Source: Luteibacter jiangsuensis
GTDB taxonomy: Bacteria; Pseudomonadota; Gammaproteobacteria; Xanthomonadales; Rhodanobacteraceae
Length of the DNA: 64,000 nt
Direction: 5' to 3'
Assembly (NCBI RefSeq): GCF_011742555.1
Contig: NZ_JAAQQR010000006.1
Coordinates: forward strand, 62,001-126,000
Made by a program: the position numbers and the translations under genes. The number at the start of each line of letters is the position of its first letter. The stretch's first letter is position 1. This document shows, in pieces, positions 42,819-51,600 of this stretch. Below the pieces are notes generated by a model. The model was not told the DNA's origin, did not search any database, and worked only from the letters and a program-made list of their open reading frames with translations.

Positions 42819-44774
42819 TCAGAGTTCCCGCACCACGCGAAATCCTACGCGCGCATTGCGCAAGTCCGCCGATGCGCCTTGCCGATACGCCGAGCGCACC
42901 ATGTTCGGTGCGCTGCCCCAGGAACCGCCGCGGATCACGCGGCGCGCGCAACCCGGGTTCACCCAGGCCTCGGCGGTGCGCGGCGCGCGCACGTAGTTGT
43001 CGTGCCAGCAGTCGGCCACCCATTCGGACACGTTGCCGCCCATGTCGTACAGGCCGAACGGATTGGGTGCGAAGCTCATGACCGGTGCCGGACCCCAGTA
43101 GCCGTCCTTGTAACCGGTGAACGCGTTGCTCCAGCGGCGGCCCGAGCCGGAACGGTCGTTGCCGCCCGTGAGGTTTTCCACACGGGACGTGGGATTGCCG
43201 TCGCCCCACCAGTAGCGCGTGGTGCTGCCGGCGCGCAGGGCGTATTCGAATTCCGCCTCGCTGGGCAGGCGATAGGTTTTGCCGCTGCGTTTGGACAGCC
43301 AGTCGGCGTAGGCCTTGGCGTCGTTCCAGGAGACGTTGATGACCGGCAGGCGATCCTGCCCCGGCTTGCCCGCGTAGTCGTCCTGCCAGGTGGCGGAGGC
43401 GTCGTCGCGCAGGCCGCCGCTCTGCTCGTCGTAGACGCTGCCGCCGCCGAGACTCTGCGACTGTGGCACATAGCCCGACGACCTGACGAAGTCGCGGAAC
43501 TGGCCGATGGTGACGGCGCTGCGCGCCATGGCGAAGCCCTTGCTTACCTGCACTTCGTGCGCCGGCGCCTCGTTGGCGTCGTGGCCGTTCTCGCTTTCAG
43601 GCGAGCCCATGGTGAAGGTGCCCGTCGGCACGACGACCATCGCGGGCGCCTGGCCCGCGGTGTCCAGGAAGCGGTCGGCGAACACCTGCCCCGGTTTGTA
43701 GCTCGCATACAGGCGTGCGTTGGTCATCCGCTCGTTGAAGTCGTCGATGCCGGCGAGGTCGGGGCTGATCTGCTGCGCCTTGGCGGCAAGCTGTGCGGCA
43801 AGATCGATGTTGCCGGCATCCAGCGCCGAGCGCGCCTGGGCAAGCATGGTGGTGGCGTTCTGCCGCCGCATGCCCTCGATGCGCCCCCGCGTGTCCTGCA
43901 GCGCCTGCGATTCGGGCAGGATCGTCGCCGCTTCCGCCAGTGCGGCGTCCGCGGCGGCGAAATCGTTCTGCGCGACGGCGGCCAGAGCCTTGTCGAGCAC
44001 GGAGCGCTGCACGGTGTTGATACCCTGCTCCGCCACCGCGTTTTCCGGATCCAGCTCAAGCACCGTGCGGTAGGTATCGAGGGCGCTGTCGCCCCGCGGT
44101 TGCGTGGTTTTTCCTGCCTGCAGCTGTGCCGCGGCCTGACCCAGCAGCGGCCGTACCTTGTCGAGCACCTCGAGCTTCTGCTGCAACGGCGCGGCGACGG
44201 GTGCCGACGACGGCAGGGCCTTCAGCGCCGCCAGGGATTCCCTGGCGGCGTCGGCGTCCCCGAGCGCGATGTCCTGCTCGATACCGGCGGCCAGCCGCGC
44301 ACGCACCTCGTCCATGCCGGCAAGGGCCCGGTGACTGTCCGCCTGCTGCTTGAGCGCGCTGGCGAAGAGCGCCGCGGCGCTGTCCTTGCCCCCCACGAGC
44401 CGGTCGGCCGCCAGCGCCTTGTCGCCCCGGTCGAGCAAGGCGGCCAGTTCGGGCGAGTCGGGCGTCTTCTGCGCGGGCAACTGGATATCGGTGCTCTTCT
44501 CGCGATGCCGCGCGGCGATCACGGCGGCGGGCGCCAACATGATGGGCGGACCTGCATCGATCTCGGATGCGACGGACGGGGGCGCCGCCTGCGGACGCTG
44601 GTCGAAGCCCATGACCGCCGGCTGACCACGCAGGGCGGAGCGTGGCGTGTTCTGCGTGCGCTGCACATGCAGCGCCTGCGGGAAGAAGTGATAAAACAGC
44701 GCGAACGCGAGCACGGCGACACCGAGCGCCCCACCTATGGCGCGCTGTCGGCGGACGGTCTCGGTATTCGGCAT
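42819..44774 (-). CDS. Membrane-anchored TPR protein with C-terminal SUMF1/FGE-sulfatase domain
   Basis: 651 residues. One N-terminal membrane helix (about 12-31), a long alanine-rich helical region with TPR-like repeats (about 100-355) and the FGE-sulfatase fold (about 375-651: VVPTGTFTMGSPESENGHDANEAP, VSWNDAKAYADWLSKRSGKTYRLPSEAEFEYALRAG, DMGGNVSEWVADCWHDNY, RRVIRGGSWGSAPNMVRSAYRQG). The C-terminus reads GFRVV where formylglycine-generating enzymes have GFRC, so the catalytic cysteine is missing; it is likely a binding or structural SUMF1 relative (PvdO/serine-kinase-associated type). Periplasmic domain expected. Divergent from rnd. Confidence 0.88.
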   Translation of the reverse strand: MPNTETVRRQRAIGGALGVAVLAFALFYHFFPQALHVQRTQNTPRSALRGQPAVMGFDQRPQAAPPSVASEIDAGPPIMLAPAAVIAARHREKSTDIQLPAQKTPDSPELAALLDRGDKALAADRLVGGKDSAAALFASALKQQADSHRALAGMDEVRARLAAGIEQDIALGDADAARESLAALKALPSSAPVAAPLQQKLEVLDKVRPLLGQAAAQLQAGKTTQPRGDSALDTYRTVLELDPENAVAEQGINTVQRSVLDKALAAVAQNDFAAADAALAEAATILPESQALQDTRGRIEGMRRQNATTMLAQARSALDAGNIDLAAQLAAKAQQISPDLAGIDDFNERMTNARLYASYKPGQVFADRFLDTAGQAPAMVVVPTGTFTMGSPESENGHDANEAPAHEVQVSKGFAMARSAVTIGQFRDFVRSSGYVPQSQSLGGGSVYDEQSGGLRDDASATWQDDYAGKPGQDRLPVINVSWNDAKAYADWLSKRSGKTYRLPSEAEFEYALRAGSTTRYWWGDGNPTSRVENLTGGNDRSGSGRRWSNAFTGYKDGYWGPAPVMSFAPNPFGLYDMGGNVSEWVADCWHDNYVRAPRTAEAWVNPGCARRVIRGGSWGSAPNMVRSAYRQGASADLRNARVGFRVVREL

Positions 44775-44882
44775 GGTGGGCGGTTCCGTGCTGGCCTGCT
44801 ATCGTGCGCTGCCACCTTAGGGAATCGCGCGCGGCAGGGCAACACGAGGCGTCGACGCGGCCCGGAATTTCGAGGAATCCGC

Positions 44883-46001
44883 ATGACATCGAGCGACGTC
44901 GCCCCCGACGCCCCCTGGATCGAACGCCGCGAGGCACTGGACGCCTGGCTGGCCCCGATAGGGCCGCACGCCATCGTCGGCCTCGACACGGAATTCATGC
45001 GACGGAACACGTTCTACCCGCAGCTGGCCCTGCTCCAGCTCGCCCACGACGAACGCTATGCGCTCATCGACCCGCTCGCCGTTCCCCTGCGCGAAGCGCT
45101 GGAGCCCGTGTTCGCCGCGCAACCCGTGGTCACCGTGATGCACAGCGCCGGCGAGGACCTGGAAGCCCTGGCGCCCAACCTGCCGGACGGCCCGCACACC
45201 TTGTTCGACACGCAGATCGCAGCCGCCTTCGTGGGCATGGGCCTGGGCATCAGTTATCGGGCGCTGGTCGCGGAGCTGGTCGGCGCGGAGCTCGACAAGG
45301 GCGAAACACGCAGCGACTGGCTGCAGCGCCCGCTCACGGACTCGCAGAAGCTCTACGCCACGCTGGACGTGGTTCACCTTCACCCCGTGCACGCGATCCT
45401 GGCCGAACGGCTGGCGGAGCGCGGCCGCACGGCATGGCACGCGGAAGACTGCGCCCGCATGAAGCGCCGCGCCAGCCATCGCGAGGGCGACCCGCAGCCG
45501 CAACGCGGCTTCAAGGCGGCCAGCGAATGGCCGCGCGAGAAGCAGGCCCTGCTCCGCCGCGTGCTGCGCTGGCGCGAGGTCACGGCCCGCGAACTCGACA
45601 AACCACGGTCGTGGCTGCTCGAAGACGTGCAGGCGCTGGATCTCGTGGGTAATGTGCCCGATGCGCCGGCCAGGTTCGACGAGCGCACCCGCGGCACGCG
45701 GGCCCTGCGCTCGGCTCAGCGCCAGGAACTGTTCGAACTGCTCCGCCGCCCGCTGGACGCCGAAGAAATAGAGGCAACGGCACCGGTCGTCGGGCACCCC
45801 GTGGGCGACGCCAAGCGTGCCATCAACGAAATGCGCAGCGCGGTGGACACCCTGGCCGTGCAACTCGACATCCCGCCCGGCCTGCTCTGCGCACGCCGCT
45901 CGATGGAAGAGTACGTGATGACGGGCACGTGGCCGGAAGCCCTCGAAGGCTGGCGCCGCGGCGTGCTTCACGAGCGGCTTGCGCCGCTGTTGCCGGGCTG
46001 A
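44883..46001 (+). CDS. rnd: Ribonuclease D
   Basis: 372 residues. DEDD exonuclease motifs: GLDTEFMRR (Exo I, about 37), SAGEDLEAL (Exo II) and YATLDVVHLHPVH (Exo III), followed by HRDC helices (EKQALLRRVLRWREVTARELDKPRSWLLED). Trims 3' ends of tRNA precursors. ATG 44883; the much longer in-frame ORF upstream is antisense to the SUMF1 gene. Convergent with adhP. Confidence 0.94.
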   Translation: MTSSDVAPDAPWIERREALDAWLAPIGPHAIVGLDTEFMRRNTFYPQLALLQLAHDERYALIDPLAVPLREALEPVFAAQPVVTVMHSAGEDLEALAPNLPDGPHTLFDTQIAAAFVGMGLGISYRALVAELVGAELDKGETRSDWLQRPLTDSQKLYATLDVVHLHPVHAILAERLAERGRTAWHAEDCARMKRRASHREGDPQPQRGFKAASEWPREKQALLRRVLRWREVTARELDKPRSWLLEDVQALDLVGNVPDAPARFDERTRGTRALRSAQRQELFELLRRPLDAEEIEATAPVVGHPVGDAKRAINEMRSAVDTLAVQLDIPPGLLCARRSMEEYVMTGTWPEALEGWRRGVLHERLAPLLPG

Positions 46002-46086
46002 AGCATCCCCGCCCACGGGCGGGCGGGAATTCGCTTCCGGGGCCGCCGGACCGTCGACGAAGACGACCCGACGGCCAATCCGCCGG

Positions 46087-47115
46087 CTAGTGCTCGAAAT
46101 CGATCACGACGCGCCCCTGGATGTCGCCCTTGTGCATGCGCGCAAAGATGTCGTTGATGTTTTCGAGCCTGTCGGTCGAGATCGTGGCCTTCACCTTGCC
46201 CTCGCCCGCAAAGTTCAACGCTTCCTGCAGGTCGAGCCGCGTGCCGACGATCGATCCGCGCACCGTCACGCCGTTCAGCACCGTGTCGAAGATCGGCAGC
46301 GGGAAATCGCCCGGCGGCAAACCGTTCAGCGACACCGTGCCCCCGCGGCCCACCATGCCCATCGCCTGCTCGAAGGCCTTGGGCGATACCGCGGTGACCA
46401 ACACGCCCTTGGCACCGCCCACGTGCTTCTTCACGAACGCCATCGGGTCTTCGTTGCGCGCGTTCACCGCGAGCGACGCGCCGAGCGACCTGGCGAGCTC
46501 GAGCTTCCGGTCGTCGACATCCACCGCAATGACGTTTCGGCCCATGGCCTTCGCGTACTGGACGGCAAGGTGCCCCAACCCGCCGATGCCGGAGATGACC
46601 ACCCAGTCACCGGGTTTGGTGTCCGTCACCTTGAGTCCTTTGTAGACCGTGACGCCAGCGCACAGGATCGGCGCGATGTCGATGAACGACACGTTGTCGG
46701 GCAGGTGTCCCACGTAGTTGGGGTCGGCGACCACGTATTCGGCGAAGCTGCCGTTGACCGAGTAACCGGTGTTGTGCTGCTGCTCGCAGAGGGTTTCCCA
46801 GCCGCCCAGGCAATGGACGCAATGGCCGCAGGCGTCGTAGAGCCACGGCACACCCACGCGGTCGCCTTCCTTGACGTGCGTGACGCCGGCACCGACCGCG
46901 ACCACATGGCCCACACCCTCATGGCCGGGGATGAAGGGCGGATTGGGCTTCACCGGCCAGTCGCCTTCCGCGGCGTGCAGGTCGGTATGGCAAACGCCCG
47001 TGGCGGCGATCTTCACGAGGATCTGCCCCGTGCCGGGCCGTGGCACGACCACCTCTTCCATTACGAGCGGCTTTCCGAATTCGCGGACGACCGCGGCTTT
47101 CATCGTTCTGTCCAT
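46087..47115 (-). CDS. adhP: Zinc-dependent alcohol dehydrogenase (AdhP type)
   Basis: 342 residues. Catalytic zinc site [14 protein letters not shown] and GHEGVG, structural zinc cysteines in [21 protein letters not shown] motif [17 protein letters not shown]. Oxidises primary alcohols or reduces aldehydes with NAD(H). 15 nt downstream of the aldehyde dehydrogenase gene, so the two likely work in sequence. Confidence 0.94.
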   Translation of the reverse strand: MDRTMKAAVVREFGKPLVMEEVVVPRPGTGQILVKIAATGVCHTDLHAAEGDWPVKPNPPFIPGHEGVGHVVAVGAGVTHVKEGDRVGVPWLYDACGHCVHCLGGWETLCEQQHNTGYSVNGSFAEYVVADPNYVGHLPDNVSFIDIAPILCAGVTVYKGLKVTDTKPGDWVVISGIGGLGHLAVQYAKAMGRNVIAVDVDDRKLELARSLGASLAVNARNEDPMAFVKKHVGGAKGVLVTAVSPKAFEQAMGMVGRGGTVSLNGLPPGDFPLPIFDTVLNGVTVRGSIVGTRLDLQEALNFAGEGKVKATISTDRLENINDIFARMHKGDIQGRVVIDFEH

Positions 47116-47130
47116 GGCTTGTTCCTCGCT

Positions 47131-48522
47131 TTAGAAGTGCGCGTCGATATCGACGACGTCGATCAGCTTGTGGTTGACGAACTCTTTCAGCCCCAGGCCG
47201 AGAAGTTCGCGGCCATAACCGGAGCGGCGGACGCCGCCGAACGGCAAATCGGCTTCCACTTTCGTCGGGTGGTTGACGAACACCATGCCGGTGGAAATGC
47301 GCTTCGCCACTTCCACGCCGTGCTTCGTGTCGGACGTGAAGACGGAGCCGCCCAGGCCGAACGGCGAATCGTTGGCGATGCGCACTGCATCCTCTTCGTC
47401 CTTCGCGCGGAACAGCATGGACACCGGGCCAAAGAACTCCCAATAACGTGCCGGATTGTCTTCGCCGACGTCGGTCAGGATGGTCGGCTGCACGAAGGCG
47501 CCCTGGCTCGGCACGGGCGGACCGACCTCTTCCGCTTTCGCGCCCAGTTCGACCGCCTTGCGGATCTGTTCCTTGATGTCGTCGGCCGCCTTCTGCGACG
47601 ACAGCGGAGCAAGCGTGGTCTTCGGATCGGACGGGTCGCCGGCCACCAGCTTCGCCACCCCCTTGCGATAGGCGTCGAGGAAGGCGTCGTAGACCTTGTC
47701 GACGACGATCATGCGCTTGGAAGAAACGCATACCTGGCCGCCATTCCAGTGGCGACCGAACACCGCCCAGTCGATCGTCTTGGGCATATCCGCATCGGCC
47801 AGGACGACGAAGGCGTCGGCGCCGCCCAGTTCCATCGTCGACTTCTTCAGCGCCTTGCCGGCCTCGGAGGCGACCACGGCACCGGCGGCTTCCGAGCCCG
47901 TCAGCGCCACCCCGTGGACACGGGGATCGTTGATGATCAGGTTGATCTGCTCACGGGTGGCATAGAGGTTCTTGAACGCACCGTCCGGAAGGCCCGCTTC
48001 GGCCATCAGCTTCTCGAACGCGGCCGCGCTTTGCGGAACGTTCGACGCATGCTTGAGGATCAGCGTGTTGCCCGCCGAAAGCTGCGGCGCCAGGATGCGT
48101 GCGATCTGGTAATACGGGAAGTTCCAGGGTTCGATCGCCAGCAGAACGCCCAGCGGTTCGTGCACGAGCATCGCATCCCCTTCCGCGGGGTCGAGCACGG
48201 GCAGCTTCTCCGGCTTCAGCAGTTCCTCCGCGTGCTGCACGTAGTACTCGAAGATCTTCGCGGACAGTTCCACTTCGGCCTTCGCCTCGGCAACGAGCTT
48301 GCCCATTTCCAGCGTCAGCAGTTTCGCGAAGGCGTCGCTGTCGCGGCGCAGGATGTTCGCGGCATTCTGCAGGATGCGCCCGCGCTCGGCGAACGACGTG
48401 TCCCGCCACTTTTGGAACGCCGCATCCGCCTTGTCCAGAGCGGTGCGGACTTCGGTGTCCGTTGCATCGGGAAATGTCGCAATGGTTTCGCCGGTATACG
48501 GATTGGTGGTTGCATAGGCCAT
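47131..48522 (-). CDS. Succinate-semialdehyde dehydrogenase-like aldehyde dehydrogenase
   Basis: 463 residues. Catalytic Cys in NGGQVCVSSKR, Glu in STMELGGADAFVVL and the Asn of EPWNFPYYQ are present. N-terminal NPYTGETIATFPDATD and PEGDAMLVHEPLG fit the GabD/Sad group (short form). Oxidises succinate semialdehyde or related aldehydes with NAD(P). Sits between pntB and adhP on one strand, so it may share transhydrogenase-supplied NADP. Confidence 0.88.
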   Translation of the reverse strand: MAYATTNPYTGETIATFPDATDTEVRTALDKADAAFQKWRDTSFAERGRILQNAANILRRDSDAFAKLLTLEMGKLVAEAKAEVELSAKIFEYYVQHAEELLKPEKLPVLDPAEGDAMLVHEPLGVLLAIEPWNFPYYQIARILAPQLSAGNTLILKHASNVPQSAAAFEKLMAEAGLPDGAFKNLYATREQINLIINDPRVHGVALTGSEAAGAVVASEAGKALKKSTMELGGADAFVVLADADMPKTIDWAVFGRHWNGGQVCVSSKRMIVVDKVYDAFLDAYRKGVAKLVAGDPSDPKTTLAPLSSQKAADDIKEQIRKAVELGAKAEEVGPPVPSQGAFVQPTILTDVGEDNPARYWEFFGPVSMLFRAKDEEDAVRIANDSPFGLGGSVFTSDTKHGVEVAKRISTGMVFVNHPTKVEADLPFGGVRRSGYGRELLGLGLKEFVNHKLIDVVDIDAHF

Positions 48523-48567
48523 CTGACTTTGTCCTTTGTGAGTAGGGAGCTGCGATCTCGAGAGCGG

Positions 48568-49983
48568 TCAGGCCGCCAGATCCTTCACTGCCTGAACCAT
48601 TTGCGTCAGCACGGCCTGGGCATCGCCGTAAACCATGCTGCAGTTGTCTTCGAAGAAAAGGAGGTTCTCGACGCCCGAGTAGCCCTTGCCCTGGCCGCGC
48701 TTGACGACATAGACCTGATGGGCTTTGTCGGCATCGAGGATCGGCATGCCATAGATCGGCGACGATGTGTCGGTACGTGCGGCCGGATTCACGACATCGT
48801 TGGCGCCGATGACCAGCGCGACGTCGGTCGCGGGGAACTCGGCGTTGATATCTTCCATGTCGAAGATGATGTCGTACGGCACGCCGGCTTCGGCAAGCAG
48901 CACGTTCATGTGGCCGGGCATGCGACCCGCCACCGGATGGATCGCGAACTTCACGGTTACGCCCGCGGCCTGCAACAGCTTCACGAACTCGTAGAGCTTC
49001 TGCTGCGCCTGAGCCACGGCAAGGCCATAGCCGGGAATGATGATGACGGACGACGCATACCGCATGGCGACGGCGGCATCGCTGGCATCGGCGCTCTTCA
49101 TCTCCCCGTGCGCTTCGCTGCCACCGTGGGCGGCGCCATCGCCGAAGTTGGAGAACAGCACATTGGCGAGCGAGCGGTTCATCGCCTTCGCCATCAGCAG
49201 GGTCAGCAGCGTGCCCGCCGAACCCACCACCATGCCCGCGATCATCAGCGCCGGATTCTGCAGCGCGAAGCCTTCGAGGCCCACGGCCAGACCGGTGAAC
49301 GCGTTGTACAGCGAGATCACCACCGGCATGTCGGCGCCGCCGATGGGCAAGGTCATCATGACACCGAACGCCAGGGCGCCAGCGAAGAACAGGATCGCCA
49401 ACAGTGCGAAATGCGGGCTGCCTGAAGACACAACGAGCGCGATGCCCAAGAGGACCGTGGCAAGAAACAGCGTGCCGTTGACGATGCGCTGCCCTGCGAA
49501 GCGCCACGGGTTCTGTATCTTGCCGTCCAGTTTGGCCCAGGCGATCACAGAACCCGTCAACGAGATGGCGCCGATCAATGCGCCGGCAGCGGTCGTCGCC
49601 ATGCCCAGCGCCGTAGGCTCGGCCCGGGCCGATAGTTCCACCGCTGCCACGGCAGCAGCCGCGCCACCGCCCATGCCGTTATAGAGCGCCACCATCTGCG
49701 GCATGGCGGTCATGCCGACCTTGCGCCCGCGCAGGAATGCCCAGCCCCCACCCACGCACAACGCGACGACGGCGAGCATTACATTCACGACTCGGTTCGG
49801 CGCAACGTCGGCAGGCAGGTCGAACACCACCAGGAAACTGGCCGCCACGGCAACCACCATGCCGATGCCCGCCACGACGATGCCCGATAGCGCGGTCACC
49901 GGCGACGACATGCGTTTGAGACCGAAGATGAATAGGCACGCGGCGACCAGGCCGCTAAGCCCAACGATGTGCTGAATCAGCAT
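48568..49983 (-). CDS. pntB: NAD(P) transhydrogenase subunit beta
   Basis: 471 residues. Nine membrane helices (to about residue 265), then the soluble NADP-binding domain III with VIIIPGYGLAVAQAQ, FAIHPVAGRMPGHMNVLLAEA and IVGANDVVNPAART. Makes NADPH from NADH using the proton gradient. Lies 2 nt from the pntAB stop. Confidence 0.96.
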   Translation of the reverse strand: MLIQHIVGLSGLVAACLFIFGLKRMSSPVTALSGIVVAGIGMVVAVAASFLVVFDLPADVAPNRVVNVMLAVVALCVGGGWAFLRGRKVGMTAMPQMVALYNGMGGGAAAAVAAVELSARAEPTALGMATTAAGALIGAISLTGSVIAWAKLDGKIQNPWRFAGQRIVNGTLFLATVLLGIALVVSSGSPHFALLAILFFAGALAFGVMMTLPIGGADMPVVISLYNAFTGLAVGLEGFALQNPALMIAGMVVGSAGTLLTLLMAKAMNRSLANVLFSNFGDGAAHGGSEAHGEMKSADASDAAVAMRYASSVIIIPGYGLAVAQAQQKLYEFVKLLQAAGVTVKFAIHPVAGRMPGHMNVLLAEAGVPYDIIFDMEDINAEFPATDVALVIGANDVVNPAARTDTSSPIYGMPILDADKAHQVYVVKRGQGKGYSGVENLLFFEDNCSMVYGDAQAVLTQMVQAVKDLAA

Positions 49984-49985
49984 GT

Positions 49986-50294
49986 TCAGTTCTTCCCTTT
50001 GCCGCTGGACTTGAACATGGCGAGCATGCGATCGGTCACGACGTAGCCGCCGCCTGCATTGGCGGCACCGAGCGCGACACCGATGAAACCCACGGTCTGG
50101 GCGAAAGGCGTCGTCGCGTTGAGGAGCGCGTGGAGCGCGCCGACCACGACGATGCCGTGGATGAAGTTCGACCCGGACATGAGTGGCGTGTGGAGGATCG
50201 AAGGCACGCGGCTGATCACTTCGTAACCCGTGAAGGCAGCCAGCATGAAAATGTAGAGCGCGATAAGCCAGGTCATTGTGGTATCCATGGTCAT
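49986..50294 (-). CDS. pntAB: NAD(P) transhydrogenase subunit alpha part 2
   Basis: 102 residues, three membrane helices (about 8-26, 45-65, 70-90): VISRVPSILHTPLMSGSNFIHGIVVVGAL is a family block. This is the membrane part of PntA as a separate protein (Rhodospirillum pattern). ATG 50294 overlaps the pntAA stop by 4 nt; ATG 50288 is another possible start. Confidence 0.94.
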   Translation of the reverse strand: MTMDTTMTWLIALYIFMLAAFTGYEVISRVPSILHTPLMSGSNFIHGIVVVGALHALLNATTPFAQTVGFIGVALGAANAGGGYVVTDRMLAMFKSSGKGKN

Positions 50295-51445
50295 TTCGCC
50301 GTCTCCACGCAGGATGGTTCGATGTTTTCCACGGCCTTCCTGACTCCTTCGTCGCGTATCTCTCCGCTGTGCGTGAGGACGGTTCCCGCGATCACCTCGT
50401 CGTCGAAGTCGAGAGCGATCGCGCCATCCTTCACGAACAGCGTGACCAGGTTGAGGACATTCTTCGCATAGAGTTCGCTCGCATGCTGTGCGAGCGCCGA
50501 GGGCACGTTGAGCGGGCCCAGGATCGTCACGTGGCCCACTGTCACCGTTTCACCCGGCCGCGTGCCCTCGCAGTTGCCGCCGCTTTCGGCACCGAGGTCG
50601 ACGATGACCGCGCCCGGCTTCATCGCCGCGATCTGCTCCGCCGAGATGAGGATGGGTGCACGCCGACCCGGCACCGCTGCCGTGGTGACGATCATGTCGG
50701 CCTGCGCGATATGCCGCGAAACGACCTCGCGCACCTTCGCCTGTTCTTCCGCCGTCAGTTCGCGGGCGTAGCCGCCTTCGCCGCGGGCATCGATGCCGGT
50801 ATCGACAAACTTCGCGCCAAGCGACTGGGCCTGTTCGGCCGTTTCGGGTCGCACGTCGTAGCCTTCGGTGATGGCGCCGAGCCGGTGCGCGGTGGCCAGC
50901 GCGGAGAGACCGGCCACGCCCAGCCCCATTACCAGGACGGTGGCGGCACGGAGCGAACCCACGGCGGTCGTCATCATCGGGAGGATGCGCGGCATGTGCA
51001 CGGCACCCAGCAGCGGCGCGTAGTAACCCGCAAGCGCGGCCTGACTCGACAAGGCATCCATCGCTTGCGCCCGGCTGATGCGCGGAATGCGCTCCATGGC
51101 GAAGGCCGTTATCTTGCCGTCGCGCAATGCGGCGACAAGGGCTGGGTTCTGGGCGCCATAGAGGAACGAGATCAGCACCGCTCCCGGCTTCATGGCCTTG
51201 ATCGCCTCGACGGACGGAGGCTGCACGGCCAGGACGATATCGGCCTTCGCCATCAGCGCCGGTGCCGTATCCGCCAAGGCCACGCCTTGATAGGCCTGAT
51301 CGAGGAACGTCGCACGCAAACCCGCATCGCGCTCCAATGTCACCGATGCGCCCAGCCGGGCAAGGCGCGCAGCGACCGCCGGGACCGTGGCAACGCGTCT
51401 CTCTCCGGGCCCGGTTTCCCTGAGCACCGCTATCTCGATCGCCAT
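50291..51445 (-). CDS. pntAA: NAD(P) transhydrogenase subunit alpha part 1
   Basis: 384 residues, the soluble NAD-binding domain I. RETGPGERRVATVPAV start, NAD segment VLVMGLGVAGLSALATAHRLGA, RPETAEQAQSLGAKF and VIVDLGAESGGNCEGTRPGE are characteristic of AlaDH/PntA. Head of the operon pntAA-pntAB-pntB-aldehyde dehydrogenase-adhP, divergent from oleate hydratase. Confidence 0.95.
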   Translation of the reverse strand: MAIEIAVLRETGPGERRVATVPAVAARLARLGASVTLERDAGLRATFLDQAYQGVALADTAPALMAKADIVLAVQPPSVEAIKAMKPGAVLISFLYGAQNPALVAALRDGKITAFAMERIPRISRAQAMDALSSQAALAGYYAPLLGAVHMPRILPMMTTAVGSLRAATVLVMGLGVAGLSALATAHRLGAITEGYDVRPETAEQAQSLGAKFVDTGIDARGEGGYARELTAEEQAKVREVVSRHIAQADMIVTTAAVPGRRAPILISAEQIAAMKPGAVIVDLGAESGGNCEGTRPGETVTVGHVTILGPLNVPSALAQHASELYAKNVLNLVTLFVKDGAIALDFDDEVIAGTVLTHSGEIRDEGVRKAVENIEPSCVETAK

Positions 51446-51522
51446 TCACTGCTCCACATGGTTGGCCCACCCTGCCGGCGTGCCTGCATAAGAGAACGTA
51501 GGCGTCTTCGGCCCTGGCCGAA

Positions 51523-51556
51523 TTGACACAGATCATGTGCAACCGAATATCGGTTG
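51523..51556 (+). promoter_or_regulatory. Promoter and palindromic operator of the oleate hydratase gene
   Basis: -35 TTGACA (51523-51528) is followed at 16-17 nt by GAATAT/AATATC (51545-51551). The -10 lies within the perfect palindrome CAACCGA-ATA-TCGGTTG (51540-51556), a typical place for a TetR-family repressor. The palindrome is 45-61 nt before the start codon. No regulator gene is adjacent. Confidence 0.65.
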
Positions 51557-51600
51557 TTATCGTGCGTTCCAACCTGCCAAACCGCGAGGAATTGCGAGCC

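Noticed and set aside
42586-42996. 136-codon plus-strand ORF between the TonB receptor and SUMF1 genes
   Set aside because: It is the reverse strand of the SUMF1 end and its decayed copy; no independent coding signal.
46008-46023. GC-rich hairpin between rnd and adhP as terminator
   Set aside because: CCCGCCC/GGGCGGG can pair but the loop is only 2 nt and no T-run follows on either strand.
45979-49425. 1148-codon plus-strand open frame across adhP, aldehyde dehydrogenase and pntB
   Set aside because: Lies antisense to three clear enzymes; composition is typical of reverse-frame shadows in high-GC DNA.
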